From: Bacteroidota bacterium
GTDB lineage: Bacteria; Bacteroidota; Bacteroidia; Flavobacteriales; Flavobacteriaceae
Assembly (NCBI GenBank): GCA_947447375.1
Contig: CANFJB010000005.1
Span: forward strand, 110,478 to 174,477
Direction of reading: 5' to 3'
Length of the DNA: 64,000 nt
Part shown: in pieces, positions 18,397-26,925 of the stretch
Layout of the letters: every line of letters starts with the position of its first letter
How positions within the stretch are numbered: position 1 is the first letter of the stretch
Translations under genes and position numbers: made by a program
The notes under the pieces: generated by a model
Databases searched by the model: none
The model's input: only the letters and a program-made list of their open reading frames with translations
Told to the model about the DNA's origin: nothing

Positions 18397-20043
18397 TTAA
18401 AACATTTGAGATTCTGGTGCTCTCAAAATATTTGTTACCAATAATTTCAGTCTAGATTCTACTACTGTATTTACTCCGGTAGCGATATAATCATCCCAAG
18501 CGTTAGTCCAATAAAAAGTAGCCAATCCTTGAAGTAAAAACGTATTCATAAAGTAGTTTACACGGTCTAAATTTGGGTTTTGAGCAAAAAGTGCATTACA
18601 CAATTCTGATGTCAAAATATAAGGATCGTTAGCAACGGTAATAATATTTCCGTCTCTAACAACCAAAGAAATATTAATTTTAGCAATAATGGTTGCGTTT
18701 CCACTAATTCTATTATAGCCATCTAATAAAGATTCTCCTAAACGGTATCTTGAAATTAAATTGGTTGCAGAAATCCAATTTTTATCAAAATCAGGGGCTT
18801 GATAATAGGCTGGATGTCCTGCTACATTTTCAGGATCAAAAATCATCATGTTTGAACCTGTAAAATAGCTATTGTAAACAAAAATGGACCAAAATTTATA
18901 ATAATATTCGTAGGCGTTTGTATTCGGATTTGGAATTGTAGCTTTTAAGTAAGTACAGATTTCAGAAATTTGATTTAATGGTGATTTTATTATTCCTCCA
19001 ATAGTTTCATTGGTTGGATCGGAATCATCTAAATCATAAAAATGCTTACTTTCTAATAATTTTCTAATTATTGGAGCAATTTCATATCCATTATTGTAAA
19101 AATCCTGAGCTAATGGCGCAATAATATCAGTTTCAACCTCAGGAGTTATGGTTCCTTTGACAAAATAAATATACATTTTACGACAAATATTTTTTGCTGT
19201 AGCTTGTTGATTGAAAACCATATTTACAAAGTCATTCAGCTCTGTATCCATTCCCACATCATTAGTAGCTGCGCTAATTACAGTATTATTGAAGGCGCTA
19301 CTAAAAGTTTTAGGACTAGTATGATGGTACGTATAAACATTATAACCTTTGGGCAAAGAGGTATCTGGATCAATTACCGTTCTTGTACTCATTCTCCTAA
19401 AACCAGTTAAAACACGAGCCGCTTGAACTATATCGGCTTCAGTGTAAGTGGTATAATTCCCAACACCAATTTGCGGTCCTTTCCCGATAGTGAAAAGTTC
19501 CAAAAACTCTCTTGCATAATTTTCGTTTGGTGCTGTCTTGGTATTTGCTGTATTATTCAAGTAATACAACATATTATTATTCATCGTCATTTTTGTTGCT
19601 AGAGTTTTATAATTCCCGTAGGAATAATACAAAAGCAATCGGATGTAATCATAAAAATCAGTTGCTGATGCAGAACCTCCTATTTCGACTGTGAAACAAG
19701 TAGATAAAAAATGAGATAATTTATATTTTAAATTGGGACTATTAATGGCATTATACCACCACCAACCCGCAACTATTCCGCCTTTTCTCAATTGACCAGC
19801 AAATGAGGTAGGCAAGGCTGTAGATTCCGTCCAAAAACCATCAGGTGTAGTTGTAGGAATAGGATCATAAGGCAAACTTACCACTGGTGAATTAGTTGTT
19901 AAAAGCAAGTTTAATGCCTGATTTGGGGTTAAAAGAGCATATTGATCTATTAATGATTTTGTATAAACGAAAGAAGCGCGACGTAATAAATGTTTTGCAT
20001 TCTTTTGTCCTAAAATGCCTGTATATTGGTCTAATGATGCCAT
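18397..20043 (-). CDS. DUF1800 domain protein
   Basis: A 548-residue protein of the DUF1800 family. The N-terminal HLLRRASFVYTKSLIDQ, the central NENYAREFLELFTIG and the late DPENVAGHPAYYQAPDF are family hallmarks. The frame is open 63 bases further up, but the ATG at 20043 gives the conserved start and avoids an odd Tyr/Asn-rich leader. No clear signal peptide is seen with either start. It is co-oriented with and 11 bases from the DUF1501 gene, its usual partner. The function is not known. Confidence 0.82.
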   Translation of the reverse strand: MASLDQYTGILGQKNAKHLLRRASFVYTKSLIDQYALLTPNQALNLLLTTNSPVVSLPYDPIPTTTPDGFWTESTALPTSFAGQLRKGGIVAGWWWYNAINSPNLKYKLSHFLSTCFTVEIGGSASATDFYDYIRLLLYYSYGNYKTLATKMTMNNNMLYYLNNTANTKTAPNENYAREFLELFTIGKGPQIGVGNYTTYTEADIVQAARVLTGFRRMSTRTVIDPDTSLPKGYNVYTYHHTSPKTFSSAFNNTVISAATNDVGMDTELNDFVNMVFNQQATAKNICRKMYIYFVKGTITPEVETDIIAPLAQDFYNNGYEIAPIIRKLLESKHFYDLDDSDPTNETIGGIIKSPLNQISEICTYLKATIPNPNTNAYEYYYKFWSIFVYNSYFTGSNMMIFDPENVAGHPAYYQAPDFDKNWISATNLISRYRLGESLLDGYNRISGNATIIAKINISLVVRDGNIITVANDPYILTSELCNALFAQNPNLDRVNYFMNTFLLQGLATFYWTNAWDDYIATGVNTVVESRLKLLVTNILRAPESQMF

Positions 20044-20186
20044 AAAACTAAAATTATTACCATTTAGATTATAAAAATACAAATAATAATTGAATGACTT
20101 TAACATTTGTTAATAAAAGTGAATTAAATAATTCATTTGTAAAGATTTATTTATTAGAAAATTAAAATATACAATCGCTTTATCAA

Positions 20187-20213
20187 TTGTAAAATGTGAA
20201 TTCTATATCTTTG
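20187..20213 (+). promoter_or_regulatory. Promoter of hpt-adk-obg (TTG-N16-TATCTTTG)
   Basis: A -33-like TTG at 20187-20189 is followed 16 bases later by TATCTTTG at 20206-20213, matching TAnnTTTG. The predicted transcript starts about 15-20 bases before the hpt TTG start. Confidence 0.7.
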
Positions 20214-20235
20214 CAGCTTATAAAAAATCAGAAAA

Positions 20236-20763
20236 TTGATTCAATTACACGACAAACAATTTGTTCCTTTTATTTCTGCAGAAGAAATAGATTTTGCAAT
20301 AGCAACAATGGCCTCTCAAGTAGAAGCTGATTTTGCTGATGAAATCCCTGTATTTATTGGTGTTTTAAACGGTTCTTTTATGGTTGTATCCGATTTTATG
20401 AAACATTTTAAAAAACCCTGTGAAGTAAGTTTTATAAAATTAGCCTCCTACGAAGGGACTACTACCACAAATGAAGTAAAGCAATTAATTGGTTTAAACC
20501 AAGATTTAACCGGTAGAACCGTAATTGTTATTGAAGATATCGTGGACACGGGAAATACAGTTGCAGAATTGAAAGAATTGTTCAAAAAACAAAATGTAAA
20601 ACACTTTAAAATAGCTACTTTGTTTTTCAAACCTGATGCCTATAAAAAAGACCTGAAATTGGATTATATTGGGATTCGAATTCCAAATAAATTCATCGTT
20701 GGTTACGGATTAGATTATGACGGTTTAGGCAGAAATTTACCAGAAGTTTATCAATTAAAATAA
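20236..20763 (+). CDS. hpt: Hypoxanthine phosphoribosyltransferase
   Basis: Purine salvage enzyme of 175 residues that makes IMP (and possibly GMP) from the free base and PRPP. The PRPP-binding motif EDIVDTGNT is at residues 100-108. LNGSFMVVSDF near 44-54 matches the first conserved loop. The start is TTG at 20236, since no in-frame ATG occurs before conserved sequence. It is followed 32 bases later by adk in the same direction, consistent with a shared nucleotide-metabolism transcript from the promoter upstream. Confidence 0.94.
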   Translation: MIQLHDKQFVPFISAEEIDFAIATMASQVEADFADEIPVFIGVLNGSFMVVSDFMKHFKKPCEVSFIKLASYEGTTTTNEVKQLIGLNQDLTGRTVIVIEDIVDTGNTVAELKELFKKQNVKHFKIATLFFKPDAYKKDLKLDYIGIRIPNKFIVGYGLDYDGLGRNLPEVYQLK

Positions 20764-20795
20764 TAAATAACTACAAATACAACACACATTTAATC

Positions 20796-21368
20796 ATGAT
20801 TAACATTGTCTTATTTGGAAAGCCAGGGGCTGGAAAAGGAACTCAAGCAGAATTTTTAAAAGAAAAATACAATCTAACTCATTTATCAACTGGTGATATT
20901 TTTAGATACAATATTAAAAACGAAACTGACTTAGGTAAATTAGCGAAAAGTTACATGGATAAAGGCGATTTAGTTCCTGATGAAGTAACCATAAAAATGT
21001 TACAAGACACCGTTGAAAAGAATCCTGATACTAAAGGCTTTTTATTTGACGGGTTTCCAAGAACACTAGCACAAGCAGAAGCTTTAGATGCTTTTTTAGC
21101 TACCAAAAATTGGAATATCACTGCAACAATTGCACTGGAAGCAGACGATGAAATCTTAATTAAAAGATTATTAGAAAGAGGAAAAACCAGTGGACGCGTG
21201 GACGATCAAGACGAAGATAAAATCAGAAATCGTTACCAAGAATACAATGAAAAAACAGCTCCTTTAATGGATTTTTATAGCACCCAAAATAAGTTTTATC
21301 CAGTTGATGGAATTGGTTCTATTGAAGAAATTACCCAAAGATTGAGCGCTGTAATTGAAAGTTTATAA
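20796..21368 (+). CDS. adk: Adenylate kinase
   Basis: Catalyses ATP + AMP to 2 ADP. The P-loop GKPGAGKGT is at 8-16, followed by the AMP-site region THLSTGDIFR, then FDGFPRTLAQAEAL and the arginine-rich ERGKTSGRVDD segment. At 190 residues it is the short type, without the long zinc-finger LID of the 215-residue form, which is usual in Bacteroidota. It lies between hpt and obg in one operon. Confidence 0.96.
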   Translation: MINIVLFGKPGAGKGTQAEFLKEKYNLTHLSTGDIFRYNIKNETDLGKLAKSYMDKGDLVPDEVTIKMLQDTVEKNPDTKGFLFDGFPRTLAQAEALDAFLATKNWNITATIALEADDEILIKRLLERGKTSGRVDDQDEDKIRNRYQEYNEKTAPLMDFYSTQNKFYPVDGIGSIEEITQRLSAVIESL

Positions 21369-21406
21369 CTTTTTGTTACTACTAATTTAGAATAAAAAAC
21401 AAGAAA

Positions 21407-22441
21407 ATGACTGAAGGAAATTTCGTAGATTACGTAAAAATATATGTTTCCTCTGGTAAAGGCGGAAAGGGTTCTACCCATTTGCACAGGGAAAAATTTA
21501 TTGAAAAAGGAGGTCCTGATGGTGGTGATGGTGGTCGCGGTGGACACGTATATCTTGTTGGAAACAAAAGCCTTTGGACATTATTTCATTTAAAATTTGC
21601 CAAACACGTAAAAGCTGGACATGGTGGTGATGGAGGTTCCGATAGAAGTACCGGTGCTGATGGAGAAGATAAATACATCGAAGTGCCACTAGGAACTGTA
21701 GTTCGTGATAAAGAAACCAATGAAATATTATTCGAAATTACAGAACACGGCGAGAAGAGAATTGTTGCTCTAGGAGGAAAAGGTGGTTTAGGAAACTGGC
21801 ATTTTAGAAGCTCAACGAATCAAACGCCGAGGTATTCTCAACCTGGATTGCCTTCAACTGAAATTGATATTATTTTAGAATTAAAAGTCCTTGCCGATGT
21901 AGGATTAGTAGGTTTTCCCAATGCTGGAAAATCGACTTTGCTTTCTGTATTAACCTCAGCAAAACCAAAAATTGCCGATTACCCTTTTACCACTTTAAAA
22001 CCAAATCTTGGAATTGTGGCCTACCGTGATTTTCAATCGTTTGTAATTGCAGATATTCCCGGAATTATTGAAGGTGCTGCCGAAGGAAAAGGGCTAGGTC
22101 ATTACTTTTTACGACATATTGAAAGAAATTCAACGTTGTTGTTTTTAATTCCTGTTGACACTCCAAATATCAAGGAAGAGTATGATATTTTAGTAAATGA
22201 GTTAACAAAATACAATCCCGAAATGTTGGACAAAGAGCGCATCGTTGTGATTTCAAAATGCGACATGTTGGACGACGAACTCAAAGCGGAATTAAAAACA
22301 GAATTGGATAAAGAGTTTGCAGGAACGCCTTATTTATTCATTTCATCTGTTGCGCAACAAGGGCTAACGGAGTTAAAAGACAAACTTTGGAACATGCTAA
22401 ATATGGAGGATGACGTTCCTGAAAACAGTCATAATTTATAA
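21407..22441 (+). CDS. obg: GTPase ObgE/CgtA
   Basis: Essential ribosome-associated GTPase acting in large-subunit assembly. The glycine-rich Obg fold spans about residues 1-160 ([28 protein letters not shown]). The G domain follows with G1 GFPNAGKST at 169-177, the G2/G3 region [12 protein letters not shown] and DIPGIIEGA, and G4 SKCD. It is 344 residues and lacks the C-terminal OCT domain found in some Obg proteins. It is the last gene before a bidirectional terminator. Confidence 0.96.
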   Translation: MTEGNFVDYVKIYVSSGKGGKGSTHLHREKFIEKGGPDGGDGGRGGHVYLVGNKSLWTLFHLKFAKHVKAGHGGDGGSDRSTGADGEDKYIEVPLGTVVRDKETNEILFEITEHGEKRIVALGGKGGLGNWHFRSSTNQTPRYSQPGLPSTEIDIILELKVLADVGLVGFPNAGKSTLLSVLTSAKPKIADYPFTTLKPNLGIVAYRDFQSFVIADIPGIIEGAAEGKGLGHYFLRHIERNSTLLFLIPVDTPNIKEEYDILVNELTKYNPEMLDKERIVVISKCDMLDDELKAELKTELDKEFAGTPYLFISSVAQQGLTELKDKLWNMLNMEDDVPENSHNL

Positions 22442-22444
22442 ATT

Positions 22445-22472
22445 AAAAAGCCATCGATTGATGGCTTTTTTT
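22445..22472. terminator. Bidirectional terminator between obg and glycosyltransferase
   Basis: The perfect 11-bp stem AAAAAGCCATC/GATGGCTTTTT with loop GATT gives a T-run on either strand. It sits between convergent genes and overlaps neither coding core. Confidence 0.9.
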
Positions 22473-22473
22473 A

Positions 22474-23463
22474 TTAATCATTATAAGTATCAAACAAATA
22501 TTGCAGTGTTTTTGGAATATCGTTGGCTTCAATTTTTGGATATACAATTTTACCATTCAGCCAATTTTCAATTTCAACATGAAAGTGATCCCCCACTTTA
22601 CTTAGTACCGGAACTCCCAATAATTTCAAGGCCGCAGCATTACATTCTTGTTCGTAGTGGTTTTGAATTGGGATACTAAGTACCTTTTTATTTAAGTACA
22701 ATGCTTCAGCGGGAGTTTCAAATCCACCTCCCGTTATAATTCCGTGACTAGAAATTAAACTTTCATTGAAAAGCTTTTGGTTTACCGGAAAATAAGTGAT
22801 ATTCCCAATGGTATATTGTTCTTTAACATCGCCTAAAAACCAATGAAATTGAACGTCACTCACTTTATTAAAAGCGGTTTGCAAACACTCTTTATCAAAA
22901 GAAGGCAGGTAAACAGAAATGTGTTTTAAGTCGGTGGGAGTGGCATTTACAATATCATCTTTAATAATAGGAGGGTGAATAAAAGTATCGTATTCTTTAA
23001 AATGAAGTCCAATATATTTATTTGCAGGAGCATATTTTTGCAAAACCAACTCCCCCATTAAATTATTATTTTCTGACCGCGGGGTCAACTTCGATTTAAA
23101 ACTTGCCTGGTGTCCAAACTGAACCGATTTCACATTTTGAAGTTTTGATGCCAATGCAGTAACCGAATCAAAATCGTTAATTACCACGTCGTAGTCCGAT
23201 AATGGAAGTGCTTTTGCATCTCGATACATTTGCAAAGGATTGATGTTTTTGGCTATTTCCCAATAATCCAATCCCCCACATTTACTGTAATGCAAACTAC
23301 AACCTTTACTTTTATATTTTATTGGAATATCAACATTCAAACTGGCATTGTTACCACTCATAAAAAAGTCGACTGTCCCAAATTTTTTCAAATACGGATA
23401 CAACTGCACCGCCCTACTTATATGACCGTTGCCCGTTGCTTGTATTGCGTAGAATATTTTCAT
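22474..23463 (-). CDS. Glycosyltransferase family 28/MurG-like protein
   Basis: A 329-residue GT-B-type protein. It opens with KIFYAIQATGNGHISRAVQL, the G-x-GH motif of MurG-like N-terminal domains. The C-terminal ITGGGFETPAEALYLNK and the following PIQNHYEQECNA form the nucleotide-sugar and acceptor-side motif. The closest named groups are glycosyltransferases of unknown acceptor in Bacteroidota. It lies 18 bases downstream of an LpxH-like gene, which suggests a role in envelope glycolipid metabolism. The exact reaction is unknown. Confidence 0.75.
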   Translation of the reverse strand: MKIFYAIQATGNGHISRAVQLYPYLKKFGTVDFFMSGNNASLNVDIPIKYKSKGCSLHYSKCGGLDYWEIAKNINPLQMYRDAKALPLSDYDVVINDFDSVTALASKLQNVKSVQFGHQASFKSKLTPRSENNNLMGELVLQKYAPANKYIGLHFKEYDTFIHPPIIKDDIVNATPTDLKHISVYLPSFDKECLQTAFNKVSDVQFHWFLGDVKEQYTIGNITYFPVNQKLFNESLISSHGIITGGGFETPAEALYLNKKVLSIPIQNHYEQECNAAALKLLGVPVLSKVGDHFHVEIENWLNGKIVYPKIEANDIPKTLQYLFDTYND

Positions 23464-23481
23464 TTGTAAATTAAATCTTAA

Positions 23482-24297
23482 TTAGGAGAGAATTTTTGCA
23501 GCATAATCTTCAGGAACTAATTCTTCGTTTGCTTCAGAATATAGGTAATGTTCCTTTTTGTATTCATAAATGCTCCATTCAGCATTTTTATATTCTAATG
23601 AGGTAAGGTTTTCCACCCAATCGCCACTGTTTAAATACAATACTGATCCGTTTTCGTTGCTAACCACTCTCATTTGAGGTTTATGAATGTGACCACAAAC
23701 TACATAATCGTACTTTTTATCAATGGCAATTTCTGCTGCAGTAACTTCAAAATTGGTGATAAACGAAACTGCTTTTTTAACGCTGTCTTTCACTTTCTTG
23801 GAGAAACTTCGCTTTTCTTTTCCCAATAATACCATTATCCAATTCAAGAAACTATTGATTAATATCAATAAATCGTAACCTTTCCCGCCAATTTTTGCTA
23901 ATATTTTTGCATATCCTTGAGTGGATGAATCGAATACATCACCATGGAAAATCCATGCTTTTTTTCCATCTAATTCTAGAACTAGTTTGTCAACCAATTC
24001 GAATTTACCTAAAATAAGGTCAGAATATTTTCGCAATACTTCATCGTGATTTCCGGTGATGTATATTAATCGGGTTCCGTTGGCCGACATTTTAATAATG
24101 TGTCGTAAAACATTCATGTGTGCAGGCGGAAAATAACTTTTCGAAAAGTTCCACATGTCTATGATATCACCGTTTAGAACTAAAGTTTTGGGTTGAATAG
24201 ATTTTAAATATTGGAGTAATTCGGTAGCTTGACATCCGTAGGTTCCGAGGTGAACATCACTTATTACTACTAATGGAATTTTTCTTTTATTTTTCAT
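23482..24297 (-). CDS. UDP-2,3-diacylglucosamine diphosphatase-like metallophosphoesterase
   Basis: Calcineurin-like phosphoesterase of 271 residues. All the metal motifs are present: SDVHLG, NGDIIDMW, GNHDE and CGHIHKP. The arrangement matches LpxH-type enzymes, which cleave UDP-diacylglucosamine in lipid A synthesis. ATG at 24297 was preferred over a TTG five codons upstream. A hydrophobic stretch (YDLLILINSFLNWIMVLLG) around residues 135-155 fits membrane association. It is followed by a glycosyltransferase gene, probably co-transcribed. Confidence 0.82.
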   Translation of the reverse strand: MKNKRKIPLVVISDVHLGTYGCQATELLQYLKSIQPKTLVLNGDIIDMWNFSKSYFPPAHMNVLRHIIKMSANGTRLIYITGNHDEVLRKYSDLILGKFELVDKLVLELDGKKAWIFHGDVFDSSTQGYAKILAKIGGKGYDLLILINSFLNWIMVLLGKEKRSFSKKVKDSVKKAVSFITNFEVTAAEIAIDKKYDYVVCGHIHKPQMRVVSNENGSVLYLNSGDWVENLTSLEYKNAEWSIYEYKKEHYLYSEANEELVPEDYAAKILS

Positions 24298-24411
24298 TTT
24301 TAGTTTTGACAAAATTCCTATTGTCGTGTTAATTTATCGTGCTTTTTATTTTATCATAAGGTTATTTGTTTTTGCAAAAGTTAATAAATTGAGAACTATT
24401 AGTTTTGAAAA

Positions 24412-24470
24412 TTGTCATGCTGAACTTGTTTCAGCATCTATTAGAATCTGAAATAAATTCAGATTGACAA
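24412..24470. repeat. Palindromic cluster: two hairpins inside an outer inverted repeat
   Basis: ATGCTGAA/TTCAGCAT (24417-24437, 5-base loop) and AATCTGAA/TTCAGATT (24445-24465, 5-base loop) are perfect 8-bp stems sharing the CTGAA core. TTGTCA (24412-24417) and TGACAA (24465-24470) form an outer inverted repeat around both. The design resembles REP/BIME or a MITE remnant. Confidence 0.8.
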
Positions 24471-24500
24471 ATTGCACCTTTCAAGTGTTTATTACTACAA

Positions 24501-24595
24501 AATCGCGATAGGGATAGCAGCGGCATCCCACGAGATTGCAAGTAGGAACGACGAAGCAATCACGCGGATATAGCGGAGAGCCCGGCCATTCGCCC
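24501..24595. repeat. GC-rich structured intergenic element
   Basis: A block of much higher GC content than the surroundings with no reading frame. It can form GGGAT/ATCCC (24511-24529). It can also form CGaGATTGC/GCAATCaCG (24531-24564), with one A-A mismatch. It continues as TAGCGGAGAGCCCGGCC. It may be a dispersed flavobacterial repeat or a structured RNA; only one copy occurs here. Confidence 0.55.
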
Positions 24596-24701
24596 AAATG
24601 ATAAAAAACGAAAAATCAAATTCATCACTTTTTAAACATTGAATAACAATAAAATAATGAAAATGATTTATATTCGCAGTTCCTAAAAAAACTAATTAAA
24701 T

Positions 24702-26852
24702 ATGAAAAAATTTATTTTATCCCTAATTATTGGGGTTCTATTGATTCCTACGACTGTTAAGGCCGATGAAGGAATGTGGTTTTTAATGTTCATTGAGCGT
24801 TTGAATCACCGAGATATGCAAAAAATGGGGTTGCAATTGACAGCTGAAGAAATTTACAGCATTAACCACCACAGTTTGAAAGATGCAATTGTTCAATTTA
24901 ATGGAGGTTGTACTGCAGAAGTTATTTCGAAAGACGGATTGGTATTGACGAACCACCACTGTGGATATGATGCAATTGCTGAATTGTCTACTGCCGAGAA
25001 AAACTATTTGAAAGACGGTTATTGGGCTGCTAATAGAGCTTCAGAAATGAAACCATCAAGCTTGTACGTTCGTTTTTTCGTTCGTATGGACGATTGTACC
25101 AAAAGAATTTTAGCCAAAGTAAATGATAAAATGACTGAGGCAGAGAGAGAAAAAGCGGTTAATCAAGAAATTGCAGCGATTGAAAAAGAAAACAATGAAG
25201 GCGGGAAATACACTGTTTCTGTTCGTCCCTTTTTTCAAGGAAATGAATATTACTATTTTGTTTACCAAGATTATAAAGACGTTCGTTTAGTAGGAACTCC
25301 ACCTGAAAGTCTAGGAAAATTTGGTGGTGATACTGACAACTGGGAATGGCCACGTCACACTGCCGATTTCTCAATGTTCAGAATTTATGCTGATAAAGAC
25401 GGAAATCCTGCAGACTATTCTACTTCAAACGTTCCGCTAAGTCCAAAACACTATTTACCTGTAAACTTAAACGGAGTAAAAGAAGGTGATTATGCTATGA
25501 TTTTAGGATATCCTGGAAGAACAAACCGTTGGATGCCAGCTGGTGGAATTGAGCAAAACGTAAAATTTGCTTATCCTGCTTGGGTTGAAGGTGCAAAAAC
25601 AGGTATGGACAACATGAAAAAATACATGGATCAAAGTGCCGCAATTCGTTTAGTTTATGCTTCAAAATTTGCTTCTACTGCCAATTATTGGAAAAACCGT
25701 CAAGGGATGATTGATGCTTTAAGCAAATTTCAAACATCAAAAGCGAAAGCTGCTCAAGAAGCAAAATTCAATAAATGGGCAAATAAAGCGGAGAATAAAG
25801 CTAAATATGGTAATGTTGTAGCTACAATAAATGCTTACTACGCGTTGACGAATGAAAAATCGCGTCACGATAATTACCTACAACAGCTAATGAGAACTTC
25901 CTCTTATGGAACAATTGGCCGTACATTAGGAAGACAATTGGATGCTTATGCAAAAGCCGATGCTGCTAAACGTGCAACAATGGCTCCTAAAATTGTTGAA
26001 ATGGCTGATGGTTTCTTCAAGGATTCTTACCTACCTGCTGAAAAAGATATTTTGACTGCTCAATTAAAATTATATGCTACAAAATCTGTTGGTTATGGAA
26101 TTGCTCCAATGGTAGAAAAAATAGGAAAAGACAGTAACTACGATTACTCTAAATTTGTAAATGCTGCATTTGAAATGAGTGTTTTAACTTCTTTAGATAA
26201 AGTAAAAGCATTTTTAGACTACCCAAGTGATGCTGTTTTGGCAAGTGATCCTTTGTACTTACTTTCAAATGATTTAGTTGCTCACATGAACAACAAATCG
26301 GATGCTATTGCCAAAGCACAAAATGATTATGGAGCTGCATTCCGTTTATTAGTGGAAGGATTAAGAGAATCAAAAATTGGAACTATTAAGTATCCAGATG
26401 CAAATTCTACATTGCGTTTAACTTATGGAAAAGTTCGTTCTTTACCTGCGGATAAAAGAAACGATGCTAAGATTAATAACTATACGACATTAGACGGTCA
26501 GGTTAAAAAATACAAGAAAGGTGATGAAGAATTTGATTTACCTGTTCGTGTATTGGAAATGAACAAAAACAAAGATTATGGTCGTTTTGCTGATAAAGAC
26601 GGATCACTTCACGTAAATTTCTTAACTGATAATGATATTACGGGTGGAAATTCAGGTTCACCAGTTTTGAATGGAAAAGGAGAATTAATCGGATTGGCAT
26701 TTGATGGTAACATTGAAGCTATGGCTGGAGATGTAATTTTCGATCCAAAATTACAGCGAACAATTAATGTTGATATTCGTTATGTATTATGGGTTATTGA
26801 AAAATACTCTGGTGCAAAACACATTGTTGATGAAATGACATTGGCAAAATAA
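24702..26852 (+). CDS. S46 family dipeptidyl-peptidase, DPP7-type
   Basis: Periplasmic serine dipeptidyl-peptidase of 716 residues with a signal peptide (about 1-21). The catalytic His is H85 in TNHHCGYD, the Asp is expected after GDTDNWEWPRH, and the Ser is S651 in GGNSGSPV. S46 enzymes release dipeptides from the N-terminus and feed amino acid uptake in asaccharolytic Bacteroidota. Eighteen residues after the serine (FDGN) is Gly. In the Porphyromonas enzymes this position is Gly in DPP7 (hydrophobic P1) and Arg in DPP11 (acidic P1), so DPP7-like specificity is inferred. It is a single gene with a terminator after it. Confidence 0.93.
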   Translation: MKKFILSLIIGVLLIPTTVKADEGMWFLMFIERLNHRDMQKMGLQLTAEEIYSINHHSLKDAIVQFNGGCTAEVISKDGLVLTNHHCGYDAIAELSTAEKNYLKDGYWAANRASEMKPSSLYVRFFVRMDDCTKRILAKVNDKMTEAEREKAVNQEIAAIEKENNEGGKYTVSVRPFFQGNEYYYFVYQDYKDVRLVGTPPESLGKFGGDTDNWEWPRHTADFSMFRIYADKDGNPADYSTSNVPLSPKHYLPVNLNGVKEGDYAMILGYPGRTNRWMPAGGIEQNVKFAYPAWVEGAKTGMDNMKKYMDQSAAIRLVYASKFASTANYWKNRQGMIDALSKFQTSKAKAAQEAKFNKWANKAENKAKYGNVVATINAYYALTNEKSRHDNYLQQLMRTSSYGTIGRTLGRQLDAYAKADAAKRATMAPKIVEMADGFFKDSYLPAEKDILTAQLKLYATKSVGYGIAPMVEKIGKDSNYDYSKFVNAAFEMSVLTSLDKVKAFLDYPSDAVLASDPLYLLSNDLVAHMNNKSDAIAKAQNDYGAAFRLLVEGLRESKIGTIKYPDANSTLRLTYGKVRSLPADKRNDAKINNYTTLDGQVKKYKKGDEEFDLPVRVLEMNKNKDYGRFADKDGSLHVNFLTDNDITGGNSGSPVLNGKGELIGLAFDGNIEAMAGDVIFDPKLQRTINVDIRYVLWVIEKYSGAKHIVDEMTLAK

Positions 26853-26871
26853 TATCCAACTATAATAAATG

Positions 26872-26908
26872 AAAAAGTCCTAAAACAATGAGTTTTAGGA
26901 CTTTTTTT
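26872..26908. terminator. Bidirectional terminator between S46 peptidase and acyl-CoA dehydrogenase
   Basis: The perfect 15-bp stem AAAAAGTCCTAAAAC/GTTTTAGGACTTTTT with a 5-base loop lies between convergent genes. A T-run is present in both directions. Confidence 0.92.
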
Positions 26909-26925
26909 ATTTGAATAATTTAATG

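Larger units (their letters stand above)
24298..24701. other. Gene-free stretch holding palindromic and GC-rich elements
   Basis: No credible gene was found in this 404-base gap between divergent genes. It contains the double-hairpin palindromic cluster (24412-24470) and the GC-rich element (24501-24595). An AT-rich stretch with the S46 peptidase promoter region follows. A TATATTCG at 24669-24676 is a weak -7 candidate. Confidence 0.7.
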
